Assembly (NCBI RefSeq): GCF_014646635.1
Contig: NZ_BMNQ01000006.1
Location: forward strand, 1-64,000
Source of the DNA: Lentibacillus kapialis
GTDB taxonomy: Bacteria; Bacillota; Bacilli; Bacillales; Amphibacillaceae
Length of the DNA: 64,000 nt
Reading direction: 5' to 3'
Made by a program: the position numbers and the translations under genes. Shown piece by piece: positions 1-9,154 of this stretch (within the stretch, counting starts at the first letter, position 1; each line of letters opens with the position of its first letter). The notes beneath the pieces were generated by a model. It worked only from the letters and a program-made list of their open reading frames with translations. It had not been told where the DNA came from and did no database searches.

Positions 1-132
1 CTTTAGGAGCGCAAGCGAATCGCTATTGACTTATCGAGGAGTCACGCTACAGCATTAGTGCTAGAGCCGGACGTGGCAATATTCGACGAAGTATCAATAG
101 GGCTAAAAATTATATACTTTCTGATCCTTTAA
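1..132 (+). pseudogene. Decayed SufC-like ABC ATPase fragment
   Basis: Read in frame from base 7, the strand gives ERKR, then LEPDVAIFDEVSIGL, which resembles the end of the ABC signature and the Walker B region of SufC (GEKKR, then LEP-x-x-AILDEIDSGLD). A TAG codon precedes ERKR, the spacing between the two motifs is irregular, and the match stops at a stretch that looks like the tail of repeat R1 (ATACTTTCTGA, 114-124). It is a relic and makes no product. The upstream part lies outside the window, so it could instead be the decayed 3' end of a longer gene. The identity as SufC is an inference from two short motifs. Confidence 0.4.
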
Positions 133-2030
133 AAAACGGTGCGCCTAATCTGTTTCGTATAATAATACCTGACAATTCCAAAATAAATAATTTGAATCAA
201 TGCAAATATACCAAGGACCGAAGCTGCTTCACCCGTAAGGTTATAGTCAAATAAATGTGACAAAGCAGTCAGGGCAACAGCACCGTGAACCAAGGCAACA
301 ACAATCGGTGCGAAAAACAACAGGGCTGTCTGACGGTTAATTACCTTTTTCAGCTCTTTATCAGTCAAAACCATCTTGGCAATCGACTTGAACTTATCTT
401 TATCATGGTCAAGGTCTGAGTACAACCGGAAATACAGAAAACTGCCGGCCGAAACAAAAAACACAATCCCGATAAAGAGCCCAATGAAGAGAACAGGTCC
501 ATAACTTTTATTGGTGGTATATAAGGTATAATCAATCGCCTGGAATCGACCTGGCTGAAATTTTTTCTGCAATATGCCCCCAGCATCGATGATGGATTCC
601 TGCGAACCTTGTGCTGCCTGCCAAATTGTATAAGACCTTGAATTGACAGCGTTCGGCAACGCTTTAAATGTAGCATCATCAACAATATAGTAAGAATACA
701 TTTCCGGCATCACAACAGTTGATAACAAACGGTTCGGTGTTATATTTCCGCCATTCTCCAATTCAATAGGCACGTCCATCAACCGATCCTTTTTTGAATC
801 GTCTATTATAACCCTCGAACTATCTGTAACCACAATCGCTTCCTGTTTATCCACATCTACTTTTTCCTTGCCAATAAGTGCAGCAAACCGGTTATATTCT
901 GATTCTTTAGCAATCAAGACCTCTGACTGTTCGCTGTTTTCCACGTCAAAATAATCCAAATCCACTGACGCCTTTTCAGCTTGAATATCATATTTGTCCA
1001 ACGTTTCATCAACCATCTTATTTTGTTTCTGCGTCAAAGGTTTCTCTCCTTCAAAGGATGAGTAGATATACGTATAGGGATTCATTTCTTTCATGTTTTT
1101 GGTCAAATAAGATTGAAATCCATATAACGAACCAATCGCACTAAATGCCACGGTGGAAATGATCGCTACCATAAAAAAAGTTCGTGCATTGTCCTTCATC
1201 CGAAATGATAAATCCGAAAAAAGCACCATATTCGTTTTGTGCCAAAAAATACCCCTATTGCGCTTGAGACGACGGATCACATAGACACTCAACTGAGTGA
1301 ACAGCAAATATGTCCCGATTGTTACAACAATGATGACTGGCAGCATGGCCATGACTACTTGTTGACCTTTTACATACAGCGCTGTCCCATAGCCCGCAGC
1401 CAAAAGCAACGCCGCGATAACTGACAACATAATTGAAGCTTTGGGCTCGCCTTTAGACTGTTTATCACCCTTAATTAAATCAACGAGCTTTCGGGTCCGG
1501 AGAATAAACGACACGAACAATGATATAATCAAAAACAGTACAACAAACGACACAAACGTTACGAGAATAGCCCACAACGGAAAGTAAAAATGAAGTGCTT
1601 CATCAATTACCAGAACATTTTCCGCAAGCAGGAGAATCGCTTTGGCAAACACAAGACCCAGCATAATTCCACTCAGAGTTGCAAAAAAACCGATAAACAT
1701 ATTTTCCATAAAAACCATCAGCCGGATTTGCCTGGTGGACATCCCTTGCATCATTAGAAGACCAAATTCCTTCTTGCGTGATTGCAAAAACGAACTCATC
1801 GAATACAGCACAAAGAAAAAAGAAAATACATATATAATTCCCCCGGCAACAGCCATACCGTACAACACTTCAACTTTTATACCGCCGTCAAAGAAGGCAG
1901 GATGAAAAGCAAAGATGGCAAACGTGAAAAACACCATTACCGTAAACATACTGCTCAAAAAATAAGCAGCATATAAACGCTTGTTACGGATGACATTATT
2001 AATCGCGAACTGACGAAAAGTCACTGTCAT
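129..2030 (-). CDS. BceB-like ABC transporter permease (FtsX-type)
   Basis: This 633-residue membrane protein is the permease of a Bce-type antimicrobial-peptide detoxification transporter. It has about ten hydrophobic segments: one near residue 20, three between 55 and 175, several to 310, and three after 510. A large extracytoplasmic domain (about 315-510) lies between TM7 and TM8, which is the family hallmark and the likely peptide-sensing part. It overlaps the 3' end of the ATPase gene by 32 bp, and GGGAGGGG precedes the ATG. Known BceB proteins also signal to the partner histidine kinase encoded upstream, so this protein probably serves in both sensing and resistance. The specific antibiotic (bacitracin, nisin or another lipid II binder) cannot be read from the sequence. 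Confidence 0.88.
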   Translation of the reverse strand: MTVTFRQFAINNVIRNKRLYAAYFLSSMFTVMVFFTFAIFAFHPAFFDGGIKVEVLYGMAVAGGIIYVFSFFFVLYSMSSFLQSRKKEFGLLMMQGMSTRQIRLMVFMENMFIGFFATLSGIMLGLVFAKAILLLAENVLVIDEALHFYFPLWAILVTFVSFVVLFLIISLFVSFILRTRKLVDLIKGDKQSKGEPKASIMLSVIAALLLAAGYGTALYVKGQQVVMAMLPVIIVVTIGTYLLFTQLSVYVIRRLKRNRGIFWHKTNMVLFSDLSFRMKDNARTFFMVAIISTVAFSAIGSLYGFQSYLTKNMKEMNPYTYIYSSFEGEKPLTQKQNKMVDETLDKYDIQAEKASVDLDYFDVENSEQSEVLIAKESEYNRFAALIGKEKVDVDKQEAIVVTDSSRVIIDDSKKDRLMDVPIELENGGNITPNRLLSTVVMPEMYSYYIVDDATFKALPNAVNSRSYTIWQAAQGSQESIIDAGGILQKKFQPGRFQAIDYTLYTTNKSYGPVLFIGLFIGIVFFVSAGSFLYFRLYSDLDHDKDKFKSIAKMVLTDKELKKVINRQTALLFFAPIVVALVHGAVALTALSHLFDYNLTGEAASVLGIFALIQIIYFGIVRYYYTKQIRRTVF

Positions 2031-2763
2031 CCCCTCCCATCAAGGAAAGCGTATCAATGATGCTTTGAAAAAATGTCTGTCGGCTTGTGCCGCGATGGAT
2101 TTCGGAATAAAACTTACCGTCGCGAATAAAAATCACTCGGTCAGAATAGCTTGCTGCTTGTGGATCATGCGTAACAAGCATCATCGTTGTGCTTTCGTTT
2201 TGATTAAGCGATTCAAGCATGGCCATGACATCTTTGGATGATTTAGAATCGAGGTTTCCCGTCGGTTCGTCAGCCAGAAGCAATTTTGGTTGATGGATCA
2301 TTGCTCTGGCAATCGCTGCCCGCTGCGCCTGTCCGCCGGAAATCTCATGGACTCGCTTGCTCATAATATCTGAAATACCTAATTTTTCAGCGATAGCATC
2401 TGCTTTTTGTTTCATCTCATTCACACGTTTACCGTCCAAAGTCAGCGGTAAAACCATATTTTCTTCCACCGTCAACGTATGCAGCAAATTAAATTCCTGA
2501 AAAACAAACCCCAACTCCCGGCGGCGGAATTTAGCCAGATCATTCCTGCCCAAGACATGCGGATTTTTTTCTTCAATCAACACTTCACCGGTTGTCGGCT
2601 CGTCGATGGTGGCGACCATATTCAAAAGCGTCGTTTTTCCGCTGCCCGACGGCCCCATAATGGCCACAAATTCTCCCTTTGCAATGTTTAAATCGATGTT
2701 TGATAAGGCACGATAAGCCACTTTACCTTCATACACTTTACTTACATTTTTTGCTTTTAGCAT
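1999..2763 (-). CDS. BceA-like ABC transporter ATP-binding protein
   Basis: This 254-residue ATPase powers the adjacent FtsX-type permease. Walker A is GPSGSGKTT (about 37-45), followed by the Q-loop in FVFQEFNLL, the signature ISGGQAQR and Walker B LLLADEPTGNLD. The frame is open further upstream, but the ATG at 2763 is chosen because AAAGGAG lies eight bases before it and the product then begins like other MacB/BceA ATPases (MLKAKNVSKVY). The gene is separated from the kinase gene by 91 bp holding a BceR-type operator and a promoter, so the transporter genes can be induced separately from the regulators. Confidence 0.9.
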   Translation of the reverse strand: MLKAKNVSKVYEGKVAYRALSNIDLNIAKGEFVAIMGPSGSGKTTLLNMVATIDEPTTGEVLIEEKNPHVLGRNDLAKFRRRELGFVFQEFNLLHTLTVEENMVLPLTLDGKRVNEMKQKADAIAEKLGISDIMSKRVHEISGGQAQRAAIARAMIHQPKLLLADEPTGNLDSKSSKDVMAMLESLNQNESTTMMLVTHDPQAASYSDRVIFIRDGKFYSEIHRGTSRQTFFQSIIDTLSLMGGDDSDFSSVRD

Positions 2764-2804
2764 GTCTCTACTCCTTTCAAATGACAAAAAGAAATTCTTC
2801 TCGT

Positions 2805-2868
2805 AGTATACCGCCCCTTGGCCTGACAAACGATCGATTAGTCTTTCAGTTTCCTTACATTTGTGTAA
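2805..2868 (-). promoter_or_regulatory. BceR-type operator and promoter of the ABC genes
   Basis: TTACA-TTTG-TGTAA at 2855-2868 fits the TNACA-N4-TGTAA inverted repeat known for BceR-like regulators. It overlaps the stop codon of the kinase gene. Downstream on the minus strand is a -10 sequence TATACT (2810-2805) with no good -35, as expected for an activated promoter. The operator centre would be near -63 relative to the predicted start. The site is seen directly; that this response regulator binds it is inferred. Confidence 0.75.
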
Positions 2869-3856
2869 TGTTTTGGGCAGATGAAAACAGAATACGGAAT
2901 GTTGTTCCCATATCCACGGTGCTTTCCATTTCAATTCTATGCCCCAAATAGCCGGTCACTTCTTTCACGAGATAAAGCCCCATACCAGTTGACTCCCTGT
3001 ATGTACGTCCATTTTTCCCGGTATAAAAGGCATTGAAAATCCGATCGCGATCTTCTTTAGGAATGCCGACACCATAATCCGTCACTTCAAAAATGGCTGA
3101 ACCATTATGCTCATACAATGAAATGATTACCCTGCCACTTATCCCGGTCGAATATTTCACTGCATTCTGGATAAGTTGGGTCATGATGAATATTAGCCAT
3201 TTCTCATCAGATTCAACGGTCATTCCGGTCCGTTCATTTTCAAATTTGGGATAGACTTCGTTACGAATGAAGAAACGCCTGTTTTCCCGATTGACCTCCT
3301 GAACAAGATCTTCCAATACGACCGGCTTAATTCTGAAATCCTCCTCGATAGTTCGAAGGCGCGCCATGTATAACACGGTGTTCAGCCCTGTTTTAATTCG
3401 CTCGGTTTCTTCACGAATGTTTGACGATTCCGGCTCGTCCAGATCCTGAGCCATCAAATCGATCACCGATAGCGGCGTTTTCATTTGATGAACCCAGCGA
3501 TCAATGAACGTCATATGTTCCTCTTTTTGTTGCTCCGCCGCTTCAATCCGATATTCATACAATCTGTATTGCGATTTAAGCAATTCATCAAGTGCCTCGG
3601 CAATCGGTACCGGATCCGTTCTCTGCAATGATTCATCAAGTGATTCCATGGGTTTCTCAAGCCGTTTGTAATACGTTCGTCGCGTCACATAACAATATAC
3701 GAGGTAGCAGGTGAATAAAAAGAATGCCAGAAAAGTTGCATAGAGCAGTGTCCGTGCGTCCCGATAACCATCCAGCCAAAAAATAAGACAAACCAGACCA
3801 AACTGTACAATCTGAAATACGATCAATAATTGATGTTCCTTAATGAACAGCTTCAT
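2855..3856 (-). CDS. BceS-like intramembrane-sensing histidine kinase
   Basis: This 333-residue kinase has two transmembrane helices (about 9-28 and 36-57) joined by only a few external residues. That is the BceS-type design, with no sensor domain of its own. The H-box is RWVHQMKTPLS with the phospho-accepting His near 123, and the ATPase domain carries DYGVGIP and GMGLYLVKE. The start at 3856 overlaps the response regulator stop by four bases (ATGA), which implies translational coupling. A start at 3877 is possible but has a weaker ribosome site. In this family the kinase is activated through the permease, not by direct peptide binding. It probably phosphorylates the regulator encoded just upstream. 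Confidence 0.9.
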   Translation of the reverse strand: MKLFIKEHQLLIVFQIVQFGLVCLIFWLDGYRDARTLLYATFLAFFLFTCYLVYCYVTRRTYYKRLEKPMESLDESLQRTDPVPIAEALDELLKSQYRLYEYRIEAAEQQKEEHMTFIDRWVHQMKTPLSVIDLMAQDLDEPESSNIREETERIKTGLNTVLYMARLRTIEEDFRIKPVVLEDLVQEVNRENRRFFIRNEVYPKFENERTGMTVESDEKWLIFIMTQLIQNAVKYSTGISGRVIISLYEHNGSAIFEVTDYGVGIPKEDRDRIFNAFYTGKNGRTYRESTGMGLYLVKEVTGYLGHRIEMESTVDMGTTFRILFSSAQNITQM

Positions 3857-4566
3857 AACTCCTCTGCCCCATTCCAAGTTACCTGCAGCCGGTACCCCGC
3901 GCCTCGAACAGTTTCAACTGCTCCTTTAATGCCAATTTCCCGGAACTTTTTTCGGACCCGTGTCATATTGACGTTTAACGTGTTTTCATCCACGTACTCT
4001 TGATCATCCCACAGTTTTTCCAGCAAATCTTCCCGGCCGGCAACACGGGGATACCTGTCCATCAAACATTCGATAATATCAGCTTCTTTTTTGGTGAGGT
4101 CTGCCACATTGGGGCCAAACCTCAGTTCAAACCGCTCCGGCAATAGTTTCATTCCTTCCGTCTGCAGAATCCTTTCTTGATGTTCTGCCGCATACTCACC
4201 ATAGGCACGACGTAATTGACTGCGGATTTTGGCCATGACTACATCAGGATGAAATGGTTTGGTGATAAAATCATCGCCGCCGTTTTCCAGAGCCATCACC
4301 AAATCCATTTCCCCAGTACGGGCGGATATGAATAGGACAGGGCAAATTGATTCCAGACGAATTTGCCGGCACCAATAGAACCCATCAAAACGCGGTAAAT
4401 TAATATCCAACAACACTAGATGTGGCCGAAACCACCGAAACGACTCCATCAGGTTTTCAAAGTCATCAACAGCCAATACCTCATACCCATATTTTTCTAT
4501 AAATGCGTGTAAGTAATCGGCTATTTTGGGATCATCTTCCACAATCATAATTCTTCCCACGTTCAA
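3853..4566 (-). CDS. BceR-like OmpR-family response regulator
   Basis: This 237-residue regulator has an N-terminal receiver domain with the acidic pair D11/D12, phospho-acceptor D54 (LLDINLP) and the conserved Lys in ITKPF. A C-terminal winged helix holds NVNMTRVRKKF and RGAGYRL. It is the first gene of the regulator-kinase pair and overlaps the kinase by four bases. The expected target is the TTACA-N4-TGTAA site ahead of the transporter genes. The order regulator, kinase, ATPase, permease on one strand is the classical Bce arrangement of Firmicutes. Confidence 0.9.
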   Translation of the reverse strand: MNVGRIMIVEDDPKIADYLHAFIEKYGYEVLAVDDFENLMESFRWFRPHLVLLDINLPRFDGFYWCRQIRLESICPVLFISARTGEMDLVMALENGGDDFITKPFHPDVVMAKIRSQLRRAYGEYAAEHQERILQTEGMKLLPERFELRFGPNVADLTKKEADIIECLMDRYPRVAGREDLLEKLWDDQEYVDENTLNVNMTRVRKKFREIGIKGAVETVRGAGYRLQVTWNGAEEL

Positions 4567-4708
4567 CCCTCATTTCTTACAACATTCCAGTATGATTATA
4601 ACATTGAAAAGAGAATATTTTTTGTCACAAAATATTTAGTATTGGCGTATTTATTAAAACAGTTTTCTTTTATACTATATGAAAGAAAATGTAGGCAGGA
4701 GGCGTTTC

Positions 4709-5626
4709 ATGATGCCTAATATTTGGACACACATGCTGTTTTGCGAAAATGTATTGGACTCGATAGAAAATCCAAATTCATTTTTGCATAATGAAGCATA
4801 TATGAAATTAGGTGCGCAGGGACCGGATCCTCTTTTCTATCATAATTTTTGGTCATGGTCTAAAAAGAATCCCGTCAATAAATTAGGGTTGAGAATGCAT
4901 CAGGAGAAGTGCGGCGAATTCTTGTACGACTTGATTGATCAGGCGAAAAATTCAAATGGTCAGACGCAGGCATATGTATTCGGATTTGTGACACATCATA
5001 TACTGGATCGCAACGCACATCCATATATACACTATCGTTCGGGTTATGAAGGGAATAAACATCAAAAACTGGAAGTGCTGATTGACACGCTGATGATGAA
5101 GAAGTATCATCATTTAAAAACCTGGAAAGCTAATGTTTCGAATGAAATCAATGTAGGATCCAAACTTGATAATCGTATAGTGGGGGGACTGCACAAAGCC
5201 ATTAACGTCCATTATCCTGAATGGAATGTGACGTCTGATGATTATATTCAAAAAGCATACCGGGACATGAAATTAGCATTGAAATTGCTGGCTGATCCAT
5301 ATGGCTGGAAACATGCATTAATGAAGCCACTTGTTTCACCCTATTCACACCAGCCAATTAAAGATAGTGTTGATTATTTAAATTTGGAGAATAGAACCTG
5401 GTACCACCCAGCGACAAATGAGCCTTCTACCAAAAGCTTTGTCGACCTTTACAATCAAGCCTGGACGGAGGGGATCGAAATCATGTCCGAAGTGATCACA
5501 TACTGGAACACACGGGATAACACTAGTCAGACGCGTCTCCGGAAACTGATTGGGAACATCTCGTATGACACCGGAAAACCTATAGCATTAAATCTGAGCA
5601 ATAAATACAGTGAGCCAATTGTTTAA
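4709..5626 (+). CDS. Zinc-dependent phospholipase C family protein
   Basis: This protein of about 305 residues begins MMPNIWTHMLF and has the His/Asp-rich layout of zinc-dependent phospholipase C-like domains: WTH near the N-terminus, GAQGPDPLFYH, HxxxDRNAHPYIHY, and further His residues. Bacillus homologues of this shape are cytoplasmic and uncharacterised; hydrolase activity is predicted only from the metal-binding pattern. AGGAGG at 4697-4702 places the start at 4709 or 4712. No signal peptide is visible, unlike secreted phospholipases C. The gene is divergent from the BceR-like operon and ends before an R2-like repeat. Confidence 0.7.
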   Translation: MMPNIWTHMLFCENVLDSIENPNSFLHNEAYMKLGAQGPDPLFYHNFWSWSKKNPVNKLGLRMHQEKCGEFLYDLIDQAKNSNGQTQAYVFGFVTHHILDRNAHPYIHYRSGYEGNKHQKLEVLIDTLMMKKYHHLKTWKANVSNEINVGSKLDNRIVGGLHKAINVHYPEWNVTSDDYIQKAYRDMKLALKLLADPYGWKHALMKPLVSPYSHQPIKDSVDYLNLENRTWYHPATNEPSTKSFVDLYNQAWTEGIEIMSEVITYWNTRDNTSQTRLRKLIGNISYDTGKPIALNLSNKYSEPIV

Positions 5627-5687
5627 AGTATCTGTTTGATAGTTTACTGCTTTTTGACACATAATCCATAAACTGCGACGTAGTGAC

Positions 5688-5823
5688 AGGGTTGATTTCT
5701 GCTTCGGGCAGTCGCTTTCCGCGGGCAACGCTTCACCCTCCTCGGAAGAAAACCGCTTCCTGCGGGGTCTTCAGCTGTTACTTTTCCCGCAAGAGTCTCC
5801 TGCCCTCCGCTCCAATCAACACC
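5688..5823. repeat. R2-related palindromic element
   Basis: The ends AGGGTTGATT and AATCAACACC are near-perfect inverted repeats. Inside are the stretches CGCTTTCCGCGGGC, CCTGCGGGGTCTTCAGC and AAGAGTCTCCTGCCCTCCGCT, which resemble a palindromic repeat widespread in Bacillaceae genomes. Related internal sequence recurs at 34040-34243 and 56308-56608. The open frame crossing it looks like chance. Confidence 0.65.
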
Positions 5824-5875
5824 ATGTTGGGGTCTCGCATATTCCAGCTGTTAGACTTGATGTTTAAAAAATCCG

Positions 5876-7147
5876 TCATCCGGTATAGCGCCTCGCCTGC
5901 TCAACACCTTTTTCGATATGAACAAATTTTAATAGAATAATACCAATTATAAAAAATATGAGCAGTGAGATAATCCCAAGTCTGCTGGATCCTGTTATCT
6001 GGCCAACAAAGCCAAATAATAACGGCCCAAAAATAGCTGCAAATTTTGAGGAAATGCCATAAAATCCAAAGAATTCCGCTTGTTTATCAGCAGGGACCAT
6101 CCGTCCATAAATAGACCTGCTCAAAGACTGCGCTCCGCCCTGGACCATACCGACACATATGGCCAGCAAGTAAAAATGCAGAGCTGATGCCATAAAATAG
6201 CCCAGAATGACAATGCCGACATAAGTATATAGCGTCATATAAAGCGCCCGTTTTGCCGTTATTTTGGTTGCCAACCAGCCAAATAGAAATGTGAAGGGAA
6301 TACCGACAAATTGTGTTATCAGCAGTGCAATAATCAATGAATTTGAACCAATCCCAATCCCCCGGCCATAGATCGTTGCCATCCTGATAATCGTTGAGAT
6401 GCCATCATTATACATCCAAAAAGCGATAAGAAAAATCAGCAGGTACTTAAATTGTCTGATTTCTTTAAAGGTGTGAACCACCCGTAAAAATCCGATCGCC
6501 ACATATGACTTATCTCGTCTTAACAGTGCTTGTTTCTCCTCCTGAATATTTTTAAACAGCGGTATGGAAAAGATGAACCACCATATCCCAACAGAAGCAA
6601 ATGCGAGCTGGCTGGCAGTTGTAGCATCCGGTATACCCATTACTGTATAATTGGTTATCATGACAATGTTGATGGCAAGCAATATACCGCCACCTATGTA
6701 GCCAAATGCAAAACCACCTGCTGATAATTTATCCATTTCATCCTCGTTTTTGGCAATATCCGGCAAAAAGGCATCATAAAACACGTTCGCACCTGAAAAG
6801 CCAATATTTCCGATGATCAATAAAACAGATGCAAATATATACTCTCCCTCGCCGACAAATGCAAGCAGAATACTGGCAACCATACCCATATAAGCGAAGA
6901 AGCGCAAAAATTTCTTTTTGGCTGCAGAATAGTCACTGATAGCCCCCAGTATCGGCGCTAAAACAGCTACGATTAAAACCGCAATGGACTGGGAGTAACC
7001 CCAATAACTTTCAGCCAAATTTTCTTCCAGCCCAACAGCAGCGACATCATAATAAAAAACCGGCAGAACTGCTGCCATTATGGTTGTAGCAAACGCAGAA
7101 TTCCCGAAGTCATATAACATCCAGCTTATCGTTGTTTTGCGTTTCAT
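5876..7147 (-). CDS. UMF1-family MFS transporter (YxiO-like)
   Basis: This 423-residue polytopic protein has about twelve transmembrane segments. It starts MKRKTTISWMLYDFGNSAF, the typical N-terminus of UMF1/Atg22-like major facilitators, which in Bacillus includes YxiO. The substrate is unknown; fungal Atg22 exports amino acids from vacuoles, and bacterial members are unassigned. The start at 7147 is preceded by GAGGGGAGGGGG, whereas the upstream in-frame ATG at 7171 has no such site. It stands alone between two repeats. Confidence 0.82.
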   Translation of the reverse strand: MKRKTTISWMLYDFGNSAFATTIMAAVLPVFYYDVAAVGLEENLAESYWGYSQSIAVLIVAVLAPILGAISDYSAAKKKFLRFFAYMGMVASILLAFVGEGEYIFASVLLIIGNIGFSGANVFYDAFLPDIAKNEDEMDKLSAGGFAFGYIGGGILLAINIVMITNYTVMGIPDATTASQLAFASVGIWWFIFSIPLFKNIQEEKQALLRRDKSYVAIGFLRVVHTFKEIRQFKYLLIFLIAFWMYNDGISTIIRMATIYGRGIGIGSNSLIIALLITQFVGIPFTFLFGWLATKITAKRALYMTLYTYVGIVILGYFMASALHFYLLAICVGMVQGGAQSLSRSIYGRMVPADKQAEFFGFYGISSKFAAIFGPLLFGFVGQITGSSRLGIISLLIFFIIGIILLKFVHIEKGVEQARRYTG

Positions 7148-7258
7148 GACATCCCCCTCCCCTCTCAGCATATCAGATTAGCCCGACGACAGAATAAAAA
7201 AATCGGGAGCTTATAAGGCGGCAGCCTTCTCTGTAGCGGGTAGTTCCCGCCATTAAGA

Positions 7259-7347
7259 TTAGAAAAACTCGGCATTCGCCTCGTCTTATAGCGAATGCCG
7301 AAGCTTTTTCTTATAAGGTCATCCATCATTTATACTTTCTGACGTTA
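7259..7347 (+). repeat. R1 repeat, full copy
   Basis: This copy runs from TTAGAAAAACTCGGC to TTTCTGACGTTA. It contains the perfect 10-bp stem CGGCATTCGC/GCGAATGCCG with loop CTCGTCTTATA and T-rich flanks. It lies between the divergent 5' end of the UMF1 gene and the 3' end of the IDEAL gene. Confidence 0.9.
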
Positions 7348-7348
7348 T

Positions 7349-7378
7349 TAAAAAAGCCCCGCCCGACACAGGCAAGGC
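7349..7378 (-). terminator. Terminator of IDEAL-domain gene
   Basis: On the minus strand GCCTTGCC pairs with GGCGGGGC (G-U pairs allowed), followed by TTTTTT. It sits 17 bases past the stop codon of the IDEAL gene. Confidence 0.7.
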
Positions 7379-7394
7379 ATGGTTTTTGCTCGGT

Positions 7395-7628
7395 TTATTC
7401 CCAAATATAATGTCTGTATTCTTTTGATAACTGAATAAATTTTCTTCTATCGCCTGTATCAATGGCATGGTTGATAGCCGACTCCAGTTTCTGTTTATTC
7501 CAGCTAAAGCACACCTCATCCAGCACTAATTGCGCGGATAGCTTCAATTCAAACGGAACATCCCGTTTCGCCTTCATTGCTTTTCCAGCATAACGATAAA
7601 GTTGATAAGTCATTTTTTGCTTCTTCAT
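7395..7628 (-). CDS. IDEAL-domain protein, small
   Basis: This 77-residue protein has at its C-terminus LSAQLVLDEVCF, then AINHAIDTGDRRKFIQLS, which matches the IDEAL domain of Firmicutes (a short helical motif found in ClpC-adaptor-like and ComK-related small proteins). The start at 7628 has AAGGGGGT seven bases upstream; an extension to 7685 lacks a site. It is basic near the start (MKKQKMTYQLYRYAGKAMKAKRD), so it may touch nucleic acid or another protein. Its role is unknown. Confidence 0.75.
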   Translation of the reverse strand: MKKQKMTYQLYRYAGKAMKAKRDVPFELKLSAQLVLDEVCFSWNKQKLESAINHAIDTGDRRKFIQLSKEYRHYIWE

Positions 7629-7727
7629 GGAACATACCCCCTTGTTCCTTTTTTCCATTATCCTAAATAATAAGCATATTTGCAAGCAAAAGTTTCGAAT
7701 AGTTAAAATTTTTGATGGAAGGTCTCT

Positions 7728-8930
7728 TTAAGGCTTGATATTCCGATATCCCAAAAACCCTGCAATTAAAGCAAAAACAGCCAAAAGACTCGCAATCCAG
7801 CTGATATCCCCCTTCATCATGAGTGCAATCACCGGTGGTCCTGCTGCAACACCAACAAAACGCATGGCAGTATATATCGAGGTGATCACCCCGCGCACAC
7901 TTTTTTCCAAACTTTCCGTAATCAAAGCATCCAGACATGGGAGCGCCATGCCAATCCCGGTACCGCAAACAAGGAAAATCGACAGGAGGTAAAAAGGCCG
8001 GTCCGTAAATGGAATTACAGCAACCGAAGCACCGGTGAGAACGATTCCAATGAAAGTAACCCATTTCATGACGTTTAAATTATCTTTTATTTTTCGCCCG
8101 GTTATAAACGAAGCGACTGATAATGCCAATAACGGCACAGCGAGCAGTATCCCTTTCCATACGCCTTCGTACCCATACTTTTCTTCAAGGATACTGGACA
8201 AATAAAACAGGAAGCCAAATAAAATGAACATTAATATAGCACCAATCACAAATACGGCAAACAGCCATCTGCCGTGTTCCCGCAGAATATCTTTTGCAAA
8301 TCCGAGATATTCTTTAAACGTTGTCTGTTTATTTTCGTCTCCGCCTTTATTCTTGATCATAAAGGCAACCATCAAAACCGATGCAGCACAGAACAAAGGA
8401 ATTGAATAAAAAGGAATGTACCAGATGAAAGCAGCAAGCAACGCTCCCAATATCGGGCTCAACACTTTCCCAACCGTATTGGACGTTTCAATGATGCCCA
8501 GTGTGGTGCTTGCCTCCTTATCATCCTTAAACATGTCCCCAACAAGTGGCAGCACAATAGGAAATGCCCCGGAAGAACCAATCCCCTGCAATATTCTCCC
8601 GGCCAAAATAATTAAAAAAGGATCATCCATCATCTGTGATGCTATTCCGGCAACTAACCCGCCGGCGCCGGTAATGATCAATGCCGGAATAATAACTTTT
8701 TTTCTCCCGAACCGATCTGATAAAAACCCGGCAACAGGGATTAGAAAAATGGCCACAACCGAATATGACGTAATGATATAACTCGATTGCAGTTTTGAAA
8801 TACCCAACTCCTGCTCCATAACCGGCAAGATTGGAATGAGCATTGAATTGCCCAGTGTCATAATCAGAGGAATCGATGCCAACGATATAACTGCCCAGCG
8901 TTTTTCCTGTTCTGTAAGTTGCTGCTTCAT
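7728..8930 (-). CDS. MFS transporter, DHA1-type drug/metabolite exporter
   Basis: This 400-residue protein has twelve predicted transmembrane helices. The loop 2-3 motif GFLSDRFGRKKV is the MFS motif A, and GRILQGIGSSGAFPI and a motif-C-like segment in TM5 (VLSPILGALL) mark it as an antiporter-type DHA1 member. It is probably a proton-driven exporter of drugs or a secreted metabolite; relatives in Bacillus include bacillibactin and multidrug exporters. GAAGGAG precedes the ATG at 8930. No regulator gene adjoins it, so its inducer cannot be inferred. Confidence 0.82.
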   Translation of the reverse strand: MKQQLTEQEKRWAVISLASIPLIMTLGNSMLIPILPVMEQELGISKLQSSYIITSYSVVAIFLIPVAGFLSDRFGRKKVIIPALIITGAGGLVAGIASQMMDDPFLIILAGRILQGIGSSGAFPIVLPLVGDMFKDDKEASTTLGIIETSNTVGKVLSPILGALLAAFIWYIPFYSIPLFCAASVLMVAFMIKNKGGDENKQTTFKEYLGFAKDILREHGRWLFAVFVIGAILMFILFGFLFYLSSILEEKYGYEGVWKGILLAVPLLALSVASFITGRKIKDNLNVMKWVTFIGIVLTGASVAVIPFTDRPFYLLSIFLVCGTGIGMALPCLDALITESLEKSVRGVITSIYTAMRFVGVAAGPPVIALMMKGDISWIASLLAVFALIAGFLGYRNIKP

Positions 8931-9154
8931 ACTATTTCTCCTTCTTATTTATAATCACACTAAATTTACTATTTACATGCAGACAGGATTTATTCTTTAT
9001 GATACTTTGACCCGTTGAAACATACTTCCACAACAGCAAAACATATAGTCCCCGCCTCTAAAGTTTCTCTGGACTTACCAATTAGAACTTTGTTAGACTA
9101 TTATAGCTATAAAGAGATACGACAGTTAGTTCAGACGATAATGGAGGTATTTCC

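Noticed and set aside
1239-1976. Plus-strand open frames within the BceB-like gene
   Set aside because: They are shadows of the permease gene.
5683-5940. Plus-strand open frame downstream of the phospholipase-like gene
   Set aside because: It crosses the R2-like repeat and the end of the UMF1 gene and has no coding character.
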